Source: UMGS1668 sp035447605
Lineage (GTDB): Bacteria; Bacillota; Clostridia; Oscillospirales; Ruminococcaceae
DNA: 7,129 nt
NCBI GenBank assembly: GCA_035447605.1
Contig: DAOTHJ010000036.1
Span: 1-7,129 of the forward strand
Direction of reading: 5' to 3'
Within the stretch, counting starts at the first letter, position 1; every line of letters starts with the position of its first letter. The notes under the pieces are model-generated. The model saw only the letters and a list, made by a program, of their open reading frames with translations. It was not told the DNA's origin and searched no databases. Below, in pieces: positions 1-6,374 of the stretch. The translations under genes were made by a program, and so were the position numbers.

Positions 1-1
1 G

Positions 2-820
2 TCTAAATATCCTGCTTTCCCTTATCTTCTCTTTATGGTGATCTTTATTGTTGTTCCGCTGGGCATGGTCGCTTACTTTGCCTTCACCAACCTTAACGGG
101 GAATTCTCGACCGCCAACATTGTGGAGGTCGCGGACTACGCATCCGTCATCATCCGCAGCCTCTGGATGGCCTTTGTTGCCACCGTAATCTCGCTGCTGC
201 TCGGATATCCTTTTGCCTATTTCATGGCCAGAAGGACAACCCACGTGCGCCGCACGATGCTGATGCTGATTACGCTGCCGATGTGGATGAACTTTCTGCT
301 CCGCACCTACGCATGGATGACGATCCTTGAAAATAACGGCCTTATCAACCGCCTGCTGAAGCTGCTCGGGTTTGGTACCTTACAGCTCATCAACACGCAG
401 GGCGCGGTCGTGCTCGGCATGGTTTACGACTACCTGCCTTTTATGATTATTCCGCTTTATACGGTGCTCATCAAAATGGATGTCTCCGTCATCCAGGCCG
501 CGCAGGATCTCGGCGGCAACCCCTTTCATGTGTTTACGCGCGTGATCCTTCCGCTGAGCGTGCCCGGCATTACAACCGGCGTCACGATGGTTTTTGTGCC
601 GGCGGTCAGCACCTTTATTATTTCCCGCATGCTCGGCGGCGGCTCCGAACTCATGATCGGCGACCTGATCGAGATGCAGTTCCTCGGCAACACCTACAAT
701 CCGAATCTCGGCGGCGCCATCGCCTTCGTGCTCATGGTCATCATCCTGTTCTGCATGAGCGTGATGAACCAGTTTGACTCCGACAAGGAGGAAGCGGAGG
801 AAGGGGGTGTCGTCCTGTGA
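2..820 (+). CDS. potB: Spermidine/putrescine ABC transporter permease PotB, 5'-truncated by the window edge
   Basis: One of the two membrane permeases of the PotABCD polyamine importer; with PotC it forms the channel through which spermidine or putrescine enters, driven by PotA. The first ATG visible is at 35, but the frame is open back to base 2 and encodes SKYPAFPYLLF ahead of it. This matches the usual start of PotB proteins, so the true start is just off the left edge. The visible 272 residues are close to full PotB length. About six hydrophobic segments can be seen, and the cytoplasmic EAA loop (AAQDLGGNPF...VILPLSVPG, near bases 497-573) is intact; this loop docks on the ATPase. The stop TGA overlaps the GTG start of potC by four bases. 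Family assignment is firm; which polyamine is preferred cannot be read from the permease. Confidence 0.93.
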   Translation, partial: SKYPAFPYLLFMVIFIVVPLGMVAYFAFTNLNGEFSTANIVEVADYASVIIRSLWMAFVATVISLLLGYPFAYFMARRTTHVRRTMLMLITLPMWMNFLLRTYAWMTILENNGLINRLLKLLGFGTLQLINTQGAVVLGMVYDYLPFMIIPLYTVLIKMDVSVIQAAQDLGGNPFHVFTRVILPLSVPGITTGVTMVFVPAVSTFIISRMLGGGSELMIGDLIEMQFLGNTYNPNLGGAIAFVLMVIILFCMSVMNQFDSDKEEAEEGGVVL

Positions 821-1623
821 AATTCCTTTCCAAATTTTACGTGGGCCTCATCTACTTTTTCCTTTATATCCCGATTGCGGTGCTGATTTTCTTTTCTTTT
901 AACCAATCCAAGAGCCGTACGCTTTTTACCGGCTTCACGATGAAATGGTATGAGAAGCTTTTTACAAACGATATCATCATCAATTCCGTCATCAATACGC
1001 TGATCGTCGCGCTGATCGCCGGCGTCATCGCCACCGTCCTCGGTACGATGGCCGCCATCGGTATCTCCGCGTTCAACCGCAAGATGAAGGAACTCGTGAT
1101 GAACGTCTCCTATCTGCCGATCATCAACCCGGATATCATCACCGGCGTCTCGTTGATGCTGCTCTTCCTGTTCCTGCGCGTTGAGCTCGGATATACAACT
1201 CTGATCCTTGCCCATATCGCTTTCAACGTGCCGATCGTGATTTTCAATGTCCTTCCTAAGATCGGCCAGATGGACAAAAACGTCTACAACGCGGCACTGG
1301 ATCTCGGCTGCAACCGCCGGCAGGCATTCTTTAAGGTGATGCTGCCGGAGATTATGCCCGGGGTCATGGCAGGTTTTCTGCTTTCAGTCACCTATTCCTT
1401 CGATGACTTCGTCGTCAGCTATTTCACGAGCGGACCCACCTCACAGGTGCTTTCCGTCGTCATTTACTCGATGACGAGACTCAAGGTAAGCCCGGAGATC
1501 AACGCCCTGTCGACGATCATGTTCGCCGTCGTGCTGATCATCCTGCTTTCCGTGAATGTGTTTGAAATCAGAAAAGAAAAAAGGCTGATGCAAAGAAGAA
1601 GAGGTGGAGGGTCATGGCTGTGA
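817..1623 (+). CDS. potC: Spermidine/putrescine ABC transporter permease PotC
   Basis: Second permease subunit of the polyamine importer, 268 residues, complete. Six hydrophobic helices are visible at about 6-28, 57-84, 93-121, 126-146, 182-203 and 230-250. The EAA loop that contacts the PotA ATPase is at about 158-182 (NAALDLGCNRRQAFFKVMLP, then EIMPGV). The start is GTG at 817, read as GTGA over the potB stop. A purine-rich GGGGG stretch at 803-807 serves as ribosome binding site, and the resulting N-terminus MKFLSKFYVGLIYFFLY is typical of PotC. The C-terminal tail after the last helix is strongly basic (RKEKRLMQRRR), as expected for a cytoplasmic end. The last codons overlap the start of potD by 4 or 10 bases depending on the potD start. 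Translation is probably coupled to both neighbours. Confidence 0.94.
   Translation: MKFLSKFYVGLIYFFLYIPIAVLIFFSFNQSKSRTLFTGFTMKWYEKLFTNDIIINSVINTLIVALIAGVIATVLGTMAAIGISAFNRKMKELVMNVSYLPIINPDIITGVSLMLLFLFLRVELGYTTLILAHIAFNVPIVIFNVLPKIGQMDKNVYNAALDLGCNRRQAFFKVMLPEIMPGVMAGFLLSVTYSFDDFVVSYFTSGPTSQVLSVVIYSMTRLKVSPEINALSTIMFAVVLIILLSVNVFEIRKEKRLMQRRRGGGSWL
1606..1610 (+). promoter_or_regulatory. Ribosome binding site for potD with two candidate start codons
   Basis: GGAGG lies inside the 3' end of potC. It is only 3 bases from the ATG at 1614 but 9 bases from the GTG at 1620. The GTG would form a GTGA overlap with the potC TGA, the same design as the potB/potC junction. The ATG start needs the slightly earlier AGGTGG part of the purine run (1602-1607) for normal spacing. 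The two proteins differ only by the residues MA in front of the signal peptide, so function is unaffected. Confidence 0.6.
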
Positions 1624-2840
1624 AAAAAATATTTGCTGTACTGTTAGCTCTGTTGACATTGGTTCTTTCCTCCTTTACGGCCGCTTCGGCGGAGGAGGAG
1701 ACCTATACCATTCATGTGGAGGACGAGTCCTACTATCAGAAATTCCAAGGACAGAACATTGAAATCAACGTCTATAACTGGGGAGAATATATCGCAAACG
1801 ATGCGCTCGGTTTTGTGGATGTCAACCAGGAATTTGAAAAACTGACCGGAATTAAGGTCAATTACACGATGTTTTCCTCCAACGAGGAACTGTATGCGAA
1901 AATGTGCTCCGGCGGCACCTCCTACGACGTGATTATTCCGTCCGATTACATGATCGGCCGGATGATCGGTGAGGGGATGCTCCAGAAGCTGGATTTCAGC
2001 AACATTCCCAACTACAAATATATTGACGAAGAATACAAAAACAAGAATTACGACCCGGAAAACGAATACTCCGTGCCGTATTTCTGGGGTGTTGTCGGCA
2101 TCATCTACAACAAAACGATGATCGACGCCTCGGAGATCACCGGCTGGGATATCTTCTGGGATGAAAAATACGCCGACAACATGCTGATGTTTGCAAACTC
2201 GCGGGATGCCTTTGCCATCTCGCTGCTCGATCTCGGCTATTCGTTCAACACGACGGACGAGGGAGAGCTCCGTGAAGCGGCGGCACACCTTTCCGAGCAA
2301 AAACCTTTGGTTCAGGCCTATGTCATGGATGAAATCTATGATAAAATGGAGGGAGGAGAGGCCGCCTTCGCGCCGTATTACAACGGCGACGCCATCTCCA
2401 TGATGAGCGAGTGCGACGACCTCGACTTCTATATTCCGGAAAATACGAGCATCTTCGTTGATGCTTTCTGTATTCCGGAGGAGGCCAAAAACAAAGAGGC
2501 TGCCGAAATGTATATCAATTTCATGTGCGAGCCGGAGGTGGGCGCCGCCAACAGCATCTATGTCGGTTACTCCACACCGATGACCGCCGCATGGAATCTG
2601 CTCGACGAAGATATCCACAACAATAAAGCGGCCTATCCGGATCCGGAGCTGCTCGAAAAACTGGACTCCTTCGCAACGCTGCCGAGAGAGACAAACGGGC
2701 TCGTCGACCAGCTCTGGACGGAGATCATCGCCTCGGATGTCGGCTCGGGCGGCTGGCTGCTGATCCTGCTGCTTGGGCTGCTGATCGGGATCTCCATTGC
2801 AGTCAACAGGGTTCACAAATCAAAAAAAAGCAAACAATAA
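1614..2840 (+). CDS. potD: Polyamine ABC transporter substrate-binding protein PotD with C-terminal membrane anchor
   Basis: Extracellular binding protein that delivers spermidine/putrescine to PotBC; 408 residues. Residues 1-26 form a signal peptide (KK, hydrophobic core, AASA cleavage site) with no cysteine lipobox. The PotD-type fold follows: NVYNWGEYI at 52-60, SSNEELYAKM at 88-97, YDVIIPSDYMI at 104-114, YSVPYFWGVVGIIYN at 152-166, FVDAFCIPEEAKN at 281-293, INFMCEP at 301-307 and GYSTP at 318-322. After the usual C-terminal helix there is an additional hydrophobic segment (about 380-397) and a basic tail, HKSKKSKQ. This predicts an N-outside membrane-anchored protein, replacing the lipid anchor usual in Gram-positive binding proteins. 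The start could instead be GTG at 1620. Compared with E. coli PotD as I remember it, the acidic and aromatic ligand residues are partly changed (see findings), so the exact substrate is uncertain. Confidence 0.92.
   Translation: MAVKKIFAVLLALLTLVLSSFTAASAEEETYTIHVEDESYYQKFQGQNIEINVYNWGEYIANDALGFVDVNQEFEKLTGIKVNYTMFSSNEELYAKMCSGGTSYDVIIPSDYMIGRMIGEGMLQKLDFSNIPNYKYIDEEYKNKNYDPENEYSVPYFWGVVGIIYNKTMIDASEITGWDIFWDEKYADNMLMFANSRDAFAISLLDLGYSFNTTDEGELREAAAHLSEQKPLVQAYVMDEIYDKMEGGEAAFAPYYNGDAISMMSECDDLDFYIPENTSIFVDAFCIPEEAKNKEAAEMYINFMCEPEVGAANSIYVGYSTPMTAAWNLLDEDIHNNKAAYPDPELLEKLDSFATLPRETNGLVDQLWTEIIASDVGSGGWLLILLLGLLIGISIAVNRVHKSKKSKQ
2748..2837 (+). other. C-terminal transmembrane anchor and basic tail of PotD
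   Basis: Codons 379-408 of potD encode a helix of roughly 18 residues rich in Leu, Ile and Gly (WLLILLLGLLIGISIAV), then NRVHKSKKSKQ. A hydrophobic helix followed by positive charges is a stop-transfer signal, placing the binding domain outside and the tail inside. It also resembles the membrane part of a sortase sorting signal, but no convincing LPXTG or NPQTN pentapeptide sits directly before it. The SDVGSGG sequence in front looks like a short flexible linker. Confidence 0.8.
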
Positions 2841-2854
2841 TGGATTGAGGAAAC

Positions 2855-3754
2855 ATGTCTAAAAAGAAGATCAAACTGACAAAAAAGAAAATTCTAACCG
2901 TAGCGGGGCTGCTGCTGCTCGCGGTGCTGACGGTGCTTGCCTATGTGTTCCGCGGCTTTGTCGAAGTCTGGCTCGAGACGGGAAAGGTCAACAGCGAGAG
3001 CTCCGCGATCCAGAGCCTCTATGAGGGCGAAAGCGGGGCATCGGAAGCAGCCTCCGGTACGGAGGAAATCCCCGTCAACAGCCGGTTTTATGCGCTGCTT
3101 GAGCAAAACGAAGATACGATCGGCTGGCTGGATGTGGAGGGTATCGACATCAGCCTTCCAGTGGTGCAGCTAGACAACTCCTTCTATCTGAAGCATAACT
3201 TCTATGGCGAAGAGAGCAGCCACGGCACCCTGTTCCTCTCCCGGTACAACACCGCGGACCCGAACAGCGAAGATTATCCGGACGACTGTTTGATCATCTT
3301 TGGCCACAACATGCTGGATGGAACAATGTTTTCCGATCTGACGAAATACCGGAAAATCGATTTTGTCTCCGCCAACCCGTTTGTTTCCTTCGATACGCTC
3401 TGGGAGGATTCCGACTATGTGATTGTCTCGGTCTTTGTGGCGAACACGCTGGAAGAACAGGGCGAGCCGTTCCTTTATAACACGATGCGCCGCTTTGATA
3501 CGGAAGCGGAGAAACAGGAGTTTATCGACGCCGTGACGGAACGCTCGCTGATCGTCACGAATGTGGATGTCGGAACGGGGGATACCTTCCTGATGCTCTC
3601 TACCTGCGACTACGAATTTACAGGGGAGCGCCTTGTCGTTGTGGCGCGGAAGCTCCGCGCCGACGAGACGAGAGAGAGCTTTGCCCCGTATGTCGTCTCG
3701 GAGAATCCGGATCCGCTGATGCCGGATATCTGGAACGAGCTGTACGCGAAATAA
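2855..3754 (+). CDS. srtB: Class B sortase (membrane-anchored cysteine transpeptidase)
   Basis: Sortases cut a sorting motif in secreted proteins and join the protein to a peptidoglycan or pilin amino group at the outer face of the membrane. This protein has 299 residues. A lysine-rich N-terminus precedes one transmembrane helix (about 13-31), then a Ser/Glu/Ala-rich linker (45-72). The sortase B barrel begins at DTIGWLDVEGIDISLPVVQ. The catalytic residues are all visible: His151 in IIFGHNM, Cys251 in STCDYEF and Arg259 in GERLVVVARK. The spacing and the STCDYE motif are typical of clostridial class B enzymes. A tail of about 30 residues follows the barrel. The gene starts 14 bp after potD with GAGG (2847-2850) close upstream and no visible promoter, so it is probably the last gene of the pot operon. 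Its substrate is unknown; no clear sorting signal is encoded in this window. The symbol reflects family class, not proven orthology. Confidence 0.92.
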   Translation: MSKKKIKLTKKKILTVAGLLLLAVLTVLAYVFRGFVEVWLETGKVNSESSAIQSLYEGESGASEAASGTEEIPVNSRFYALLEQNEDTIGWLDVEGIDISLPVVQLDNSFYLKHNFYGEESSHGTLFLSRYNTADPNSEDYPDDCLIIFGHNMLDGTMFSDLTKYRKIDFVSANPFVSFDTLWEDSDYVIVSVFVANTLEEQGEPFLYNTMRRFDTEAEKQEFIDAVTERSLIVTNVDVGTGDTFLMLSTCDYEFTGERLVVVARKLRADETRESFAPYVVSENPDPLMPDIWNELYAK

Positions 3755-3766
3755 TCGACTGAACCG

Positions 3767-3806
3767 AAAAAAGCCGCCGGAGGGTTTTCCACTCCGGCGG
3801 CTTTTT
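3767..3806. terminator. Strong bidirectional Rho-independent terminator between convergent operons
   Basis: Bases 3772-3782 (AGCCGCCGGAG) are perfectly complementary to 3792-3802 (CTCCGGCGGCT), giving an 11-bp GC-rich stem. An inner GG/CC pairing (3783-3784 with 3789-3790) leaves a TTTT loop. A T-run (3802-3806) follows on the + strand, and an A-run (3767-3771) precedes the stem, which gives a T-run on the - strand. It starts 12 bases after the sortase stop and so ends the pot-srtB transcript. It can also stop phoR transcripts coming from the right. Confidence 0.93.
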
Positions 3807-4002
3807 CTTGCATTGAAAATCACCGACTTGGCCGGTGGAAGTATCCCGTCCGCTTTCGCTTTAAGCATTAAGCAAAGCGAGATATTCAAAAGTAACATCC
3901 GAAATCAACGCGGCCAATCTGTAAAAGGGACTTCGTCTATTAACAGGCGGCGGGGCGGAGAACGATCCGCACGGTGCGGGAAGGGCGAATTCTCTGACGC
4001 CG
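3807..4002. other. Intergenic region without a supported gene
   Basis: About 195 bases between the terminator and the phoR stop. Reading frames here are not protein-like and lack ribosome binding sites. A 5-bp inverted repeat (3821-3825 with 3833-3837) reads on the - strand as a weak hairpin followed by ATTTTC, a possible auxiliary terminator for phoR. A second weak pairing is GCGGA (3955-3959) with TCCGC (3966-3970). Tandem short repeats occur at 3851-3879. No tRNA, riboswitch or promoter was recognised. Confidence 0.6.
3851..3879. repeat. Short tandem and inverted repeat cluster in the convergent intergenic region
   Basis: CGCTTT occurs twice in tandem (3851-3856, 3857-3862) and TTAAGCA twice in tandem (3861-3867, 3868-3874). 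AAAGCG at 3874-3879 is the inverted copy of CGCTTT, so 3857-3862 can pair with 3874-3879 as a 6-bp stem. There is no T-run on either side, so it is not a typical terminator. The repeats are directly visible; any function is unknown and the cluster may be chance. Confidence 0.5.
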
Positions 4003-5700
4003 TCAGGATTCCGGTTCCGGGGTATTCTCCGGCAGGCTTTTCTCCTCGGCCTCCGGGAAACGAATCCGGATGCGCGTGCCTTTTCCGACTTCGCTCTCCA
4101 TCTCAATCTTCGCGTTGTGGTATTGGGCGGCGTGCTTGACGATCGAAAGACCGAGACCGGTGCCGCCCGTCTCCTTGGAACGTCCCTGATCCACGCGGTA
4201 GAAACGCTCAAACACGCGGTTCTGCGCCTCGGGCGGAATGCCGATGCCGGTATCGGATACGGACAGCGTGATTTCGCCGTTGTTTTTCGAAATGTCGACA
4301 TCCACATGGCCGCCGGGAACGTTATATTTGATCGCGTTGTCGCAGAGATTATAGATAATTTCGTACAGCAGGCGGCGGACGCCGTTCACATCGGCGGGAT
4401 CGCCGTGAATCTCCACCGTAACCTCCTTGGACTCAGCTTCGTTTGCGAGCGCCGCGGCGGCTTCTTCCGCAAGCGGCCGCATCTCCACGTCCTCCCGGGG
4501 CAGTTCCTCATTTTCATCGAGCTGCGAAAGGCGGATGATGTCGTTGACAAGATCCACGAGGCGGGCGGCCTCGGAACGGATATGCCCCACAAAGCGCGGA
4601 ATATCCTCTTGCTCCACAAGCCCCGCCTCCAGCAGTTCCGCGGAACCCATGATGGAGTGCAGCGGCGTCTTGAGCTCGTGGGAGACGTTCGCGGAAAACT
4701 CCCGGCGCTGTTTCTCCGCCCTTGCCTTCTCCGTAATATCAAATGCGAGGATGCAGACGCCGGCAATCCGGTCGTCCGACAGGACAGGGCTGGAATTCAC
4801 TTGGTAGGTTCCGCCGCCGAGCTCCATGATCGCTTCGCCGTGCCGTCTGTTTTGCGCGTCGGAGAGGAGCCTCTGCATGGGGAGGCTTCTGTCCACCGTC
4901 AGAATATCATGGCCCACGCAGGAGGGATCCGCGCGGAAAAGCCGCATGGCGGAGCGGTTGATGCTGAGAACCACGCCCTTTTCGTTCATCAGGATCAGAC
5001 CTTCGCTCATGCTGTCGGTGACGGCGGTAAATTCATCCTGTTTCCGTTTCAATTCATCGAGTTGGCTGCCGATCTGTCTATGCTGATGCTCGACGCGCGT
5101 CAGAAGAGGGGAGAGTTCCTCATAGGCGTTGTTTTCAAGCGGGTTATCGAGGTTGAGCGTATTGAGCGGCTCAACGATCTGTTTGGAAAGCCGGTTTGCG
5201 AGCACCGCGGAGAGAATGAGCGCGACGCCGAGCACGATGCAGATCGGCCTGAGCATGCCGAGCATCAGCGCAAAGACCGTATACTGACGGACCGATACGC
5301 GCAGGACGGTACCGTCGGTCAGCAGTTTGGCATAATAGCGCGTCTTTTCCGCAAGCGTTGTCGAGGCGCGCTCACTTTCTCCGGTCCCGGTTTCCAGCGC
5401 CTCCTTGATTTCCTCGCGTTCCGCATGATTTTCCATGGTAGCCGCATCCGCCTCGGTGTCGTAGAGCACCGTACCGTCCGCAGCCACCCAGGTGAGCCGG
5501 TAGCCTTCGGTATCCAGCCCGTCGAAATAGGAGCGGCCGTCGTTTTCCACGCCGTGAACGGCTAGGGCGGCCTGCACTTTCAGCTCATCCTTCTGCATGT
5601 TGGTGAAGTATTCATACAACACGCCCATGATAATCAAAAAGGAGGCCAGAAGCACCAGGGAAGCAACGAGAAAGATCGAGCGGAAGATTCGTTTTGTCAT
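4003..5700 (-). CDS. phoR: Phosphate-regulon sensor histidine kinase PhoR
   Basis: Membrane sensor kinase that phosphorylates PhoB when phosphate is scarce; 565 residues. Two transmembrane helices (about 7-30 and 141-168) enclose an extracytoplasmic domain of about 110 residues (WVAADGTVLYDTE at 71-83), as in Gram-positive PhoR. A degenerate HAMP-like linker and coiled region (170-225) lead to a PAS domain (about 226-325, EGLILMNEKGVVLSINRSA). The kinase core is complete: H-box FSANVSHELKTPL with phospho-acceptor His341, N-box NLCDNAIKYN (451-460), G1 DTGIGIPP (483-490), F-box FERFYRVDQGRS (497-508) and G2 GTGLGLSIVKH (513-523). The last 15 residues are an acidic, proline-containing tail outside the fold. 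Its ATG overlaps the phoB stop as ATGA, with GGAGG at 5711-5715 and 10-base spacing. The PhoR call rests on architecture plus linkage to pstB, phoU and phoB. Confidence 0.93.
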   Translation of the reverse strand: MTKRIFRSIFLVASLVLLASFLIIMGVLYEYFTNMQKDELKVQAALAVHGVENDGRSYFDGLDTEGYRLTWVAADGTVLYDTEADAATMENHAEREEIKEALETGTGESERASTTLAEKTRYYAKLLTDGTVLRVSVRQYTVFALMLGMLRPICIVLGVALILSAVLANRLSKQIVEPLNTLNLDNPLENNAYEELSPLLTRVEHQHRQIGSQLDELKRKQDEFTAVTDSMSEGLILMNEKGVVLSINRSAMRLFRADPSCVGHDILTVDRSLPMQRLLSDAQNRRHGEAIMELGGGTYQVNSSPVLSDDRIAGVCILAFDITEKARAEKQRREFSANVSHELKTPLHSIMGSAELLEAGLVEQEDIPRFVGHIRSEAARLVDLVNDIIRLSQLDENEELPREDVEMRPLAEEAAAALANEAESKEVTVEIHGDPADVNGVRRLLYEIIYNLCDNAIKYNVPGGHVDVDISKNNGEITLSVSDTGIGIPPEAQNRVFERFYRVDQGRSKETGGTGLGLSIVKHAAQYHNAKIEMESEVGKGTRIRIRFPEAEEKSLPENTPEPES

Positions 5701-6374
5701 GCACCATTTCCCTCCAATCGGTAGCCAACGCCGCGTACGGTCTCAATGAAATCCCCGCAGGCGCCGAGTTTTTTGCGCAGCGAGCGGATGTGGACGTCCA
5801 CCGTACGCGTCTCTCCGTCATAATCCATGCCCCAGATGTCGCCGAGGAGCTGATCGCGCGTAAAGACCATGCCCGGGTGTGACAAAAAGAGCCGGAGCAG
5901 CTCAAATTCCTTTAAGGTCAGGAGGACGCGCTCGCCGTCCGCAGTGACGATATGTTCGCCGGGGTTCATGATAAGCCCGCCCATCTGGAGAACGGGCACA
6001 TCCTGAGACGGCGCCGTTCGCCGGAGCACCGCCTTGACGCGCGCGACCATCTCCATCATGCCGAAAGGCTTTACCAGATAGTCGTCGGCGCCGAGATCGA
6101 GGCTCATGACCTTATTGGATTCCGAACTCTTCGCGGTGGCCATGATGACGGGCAGGGCGCTCGTGGAGGGGTTGGCCTTCAGTTTTCGGAGCACCATGGT
6201 GCCGTCCTCGCCGGGAAGCATGACGTCGAGGAGAACAAGCTCCGGCATCCTTGTTTTGAGCGCCTCAAAAAAGGAGGTGCCGTCCGCAAAGCCCTCGGCC
6301 TGAAATCCGACGGACTTCAGCGTATAGACTTCGATATCCCGGATGCTGGCGTCGTCTTCGACACAGAAGATCAT
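5697..6374 (-). CDS. phoB: Phosphate-regulon response regulator PhoB (OmpR family)
   Basis: DNA-binding response regulator that, when phosphorylated by PhoR, activates phosphate-starvation genes; 225 residues, the usual length. The receiver domain (about 1-115) has the acidic pocket Glu6-Asp7-Asp8, phospho-acceptor Asp50 in LLDVMLPGEDG, Thr80 and Lys102 in the KPF motif. The winged-helix output domain (about 128-222) shows LTLKEFELLRLFLSHPG and the recognition region TRTVDVHIRSLRKKLG (189-204), ending with RGVGYRL. The ATG at 6374 overlaps the phoU TGA as ATGA, and AAGGAGA at about 6384-6390 provides the ribosome binding site. It probably feeds back on the upstream pst promoter, but that promoter and its Pho box lie off the right edge. 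All key residues are present, so it should be phosphorylatable. OmpR-family members look alike; the neighbours make PhoB the natural call. Confidence 0.94.
   Translation of the reverse strand: MIFCVEDDASIRDIEVYTLKSVGFQAEGFADGTSFFEALKTRMPELVLLDVMLPGEDGTMVLRKLKANPSTSALPVIMATAKSSESNKVMSLDLGADDYLVKPFGMMEMVARVKAVLRRTAPSQDVPVLQMGGLIMNPGEHIVTADGERVLLTLKEFELLRLFLSHPGMVFTRDQLLGDIWGMDYDGETRTVDVHIRSLRKKLGACGDFIETVRGVGYRLEGNGA

Noticed and set aside
1590..1660. PotC-PotD fusion or frameshift at the potC/potD junction
   Set aside because: Both genes have complete expected ends: potC ends after its basic tail, and potD has its own ribosome binding site and signal peptide. This is an ordinary overlap, not a broken fusion.
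2676..2702. LPRETNG in PotD as a possible sortase recognition motif (LPXTG/NPQTN-like) for the adjacent sortase
   Set aside because: The spacing does not fit LPXTG (one residue too many). It lies about 20 residues before the membrane helix, and LP..T followed by an LWTEI helix looks like the normal C-terminus of Firmicutes PotD proteins. It is not strong enough to call a sorting signal.
1644..2816. Long antisense open frame of 390 codons opposite potD
   Set aside because: Its composition (runs of Arg, Gln, Val, His and Asp) is that of a codon-bias shadow, it has no recognisable domain, and the + strand gene is clear.
3994..4006. CTGACG/CGTCAG inverted repeat over the phoR stop codon as a terminator
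   Set aside because: The stem is only 5-6 bp with a 1-3 base loop and no T-run follows on either strand.
3813..4139. Possible small + strand gene in the intergenic region running into phoR
   Set aside because: There is no ribosome binding site before the ATG, which lies just behind the terminator. The sequence is Arg/Gly/Ser-rich and its second half is antisense to phoR.
4117..5565. Long + strand open frame of 482 codons opposite phoR
   Set aside because: It is a mirror of the GC-biased codons of phoR with no domain, no ribosome binding site and low-complexity His/Arg-rich sequence.
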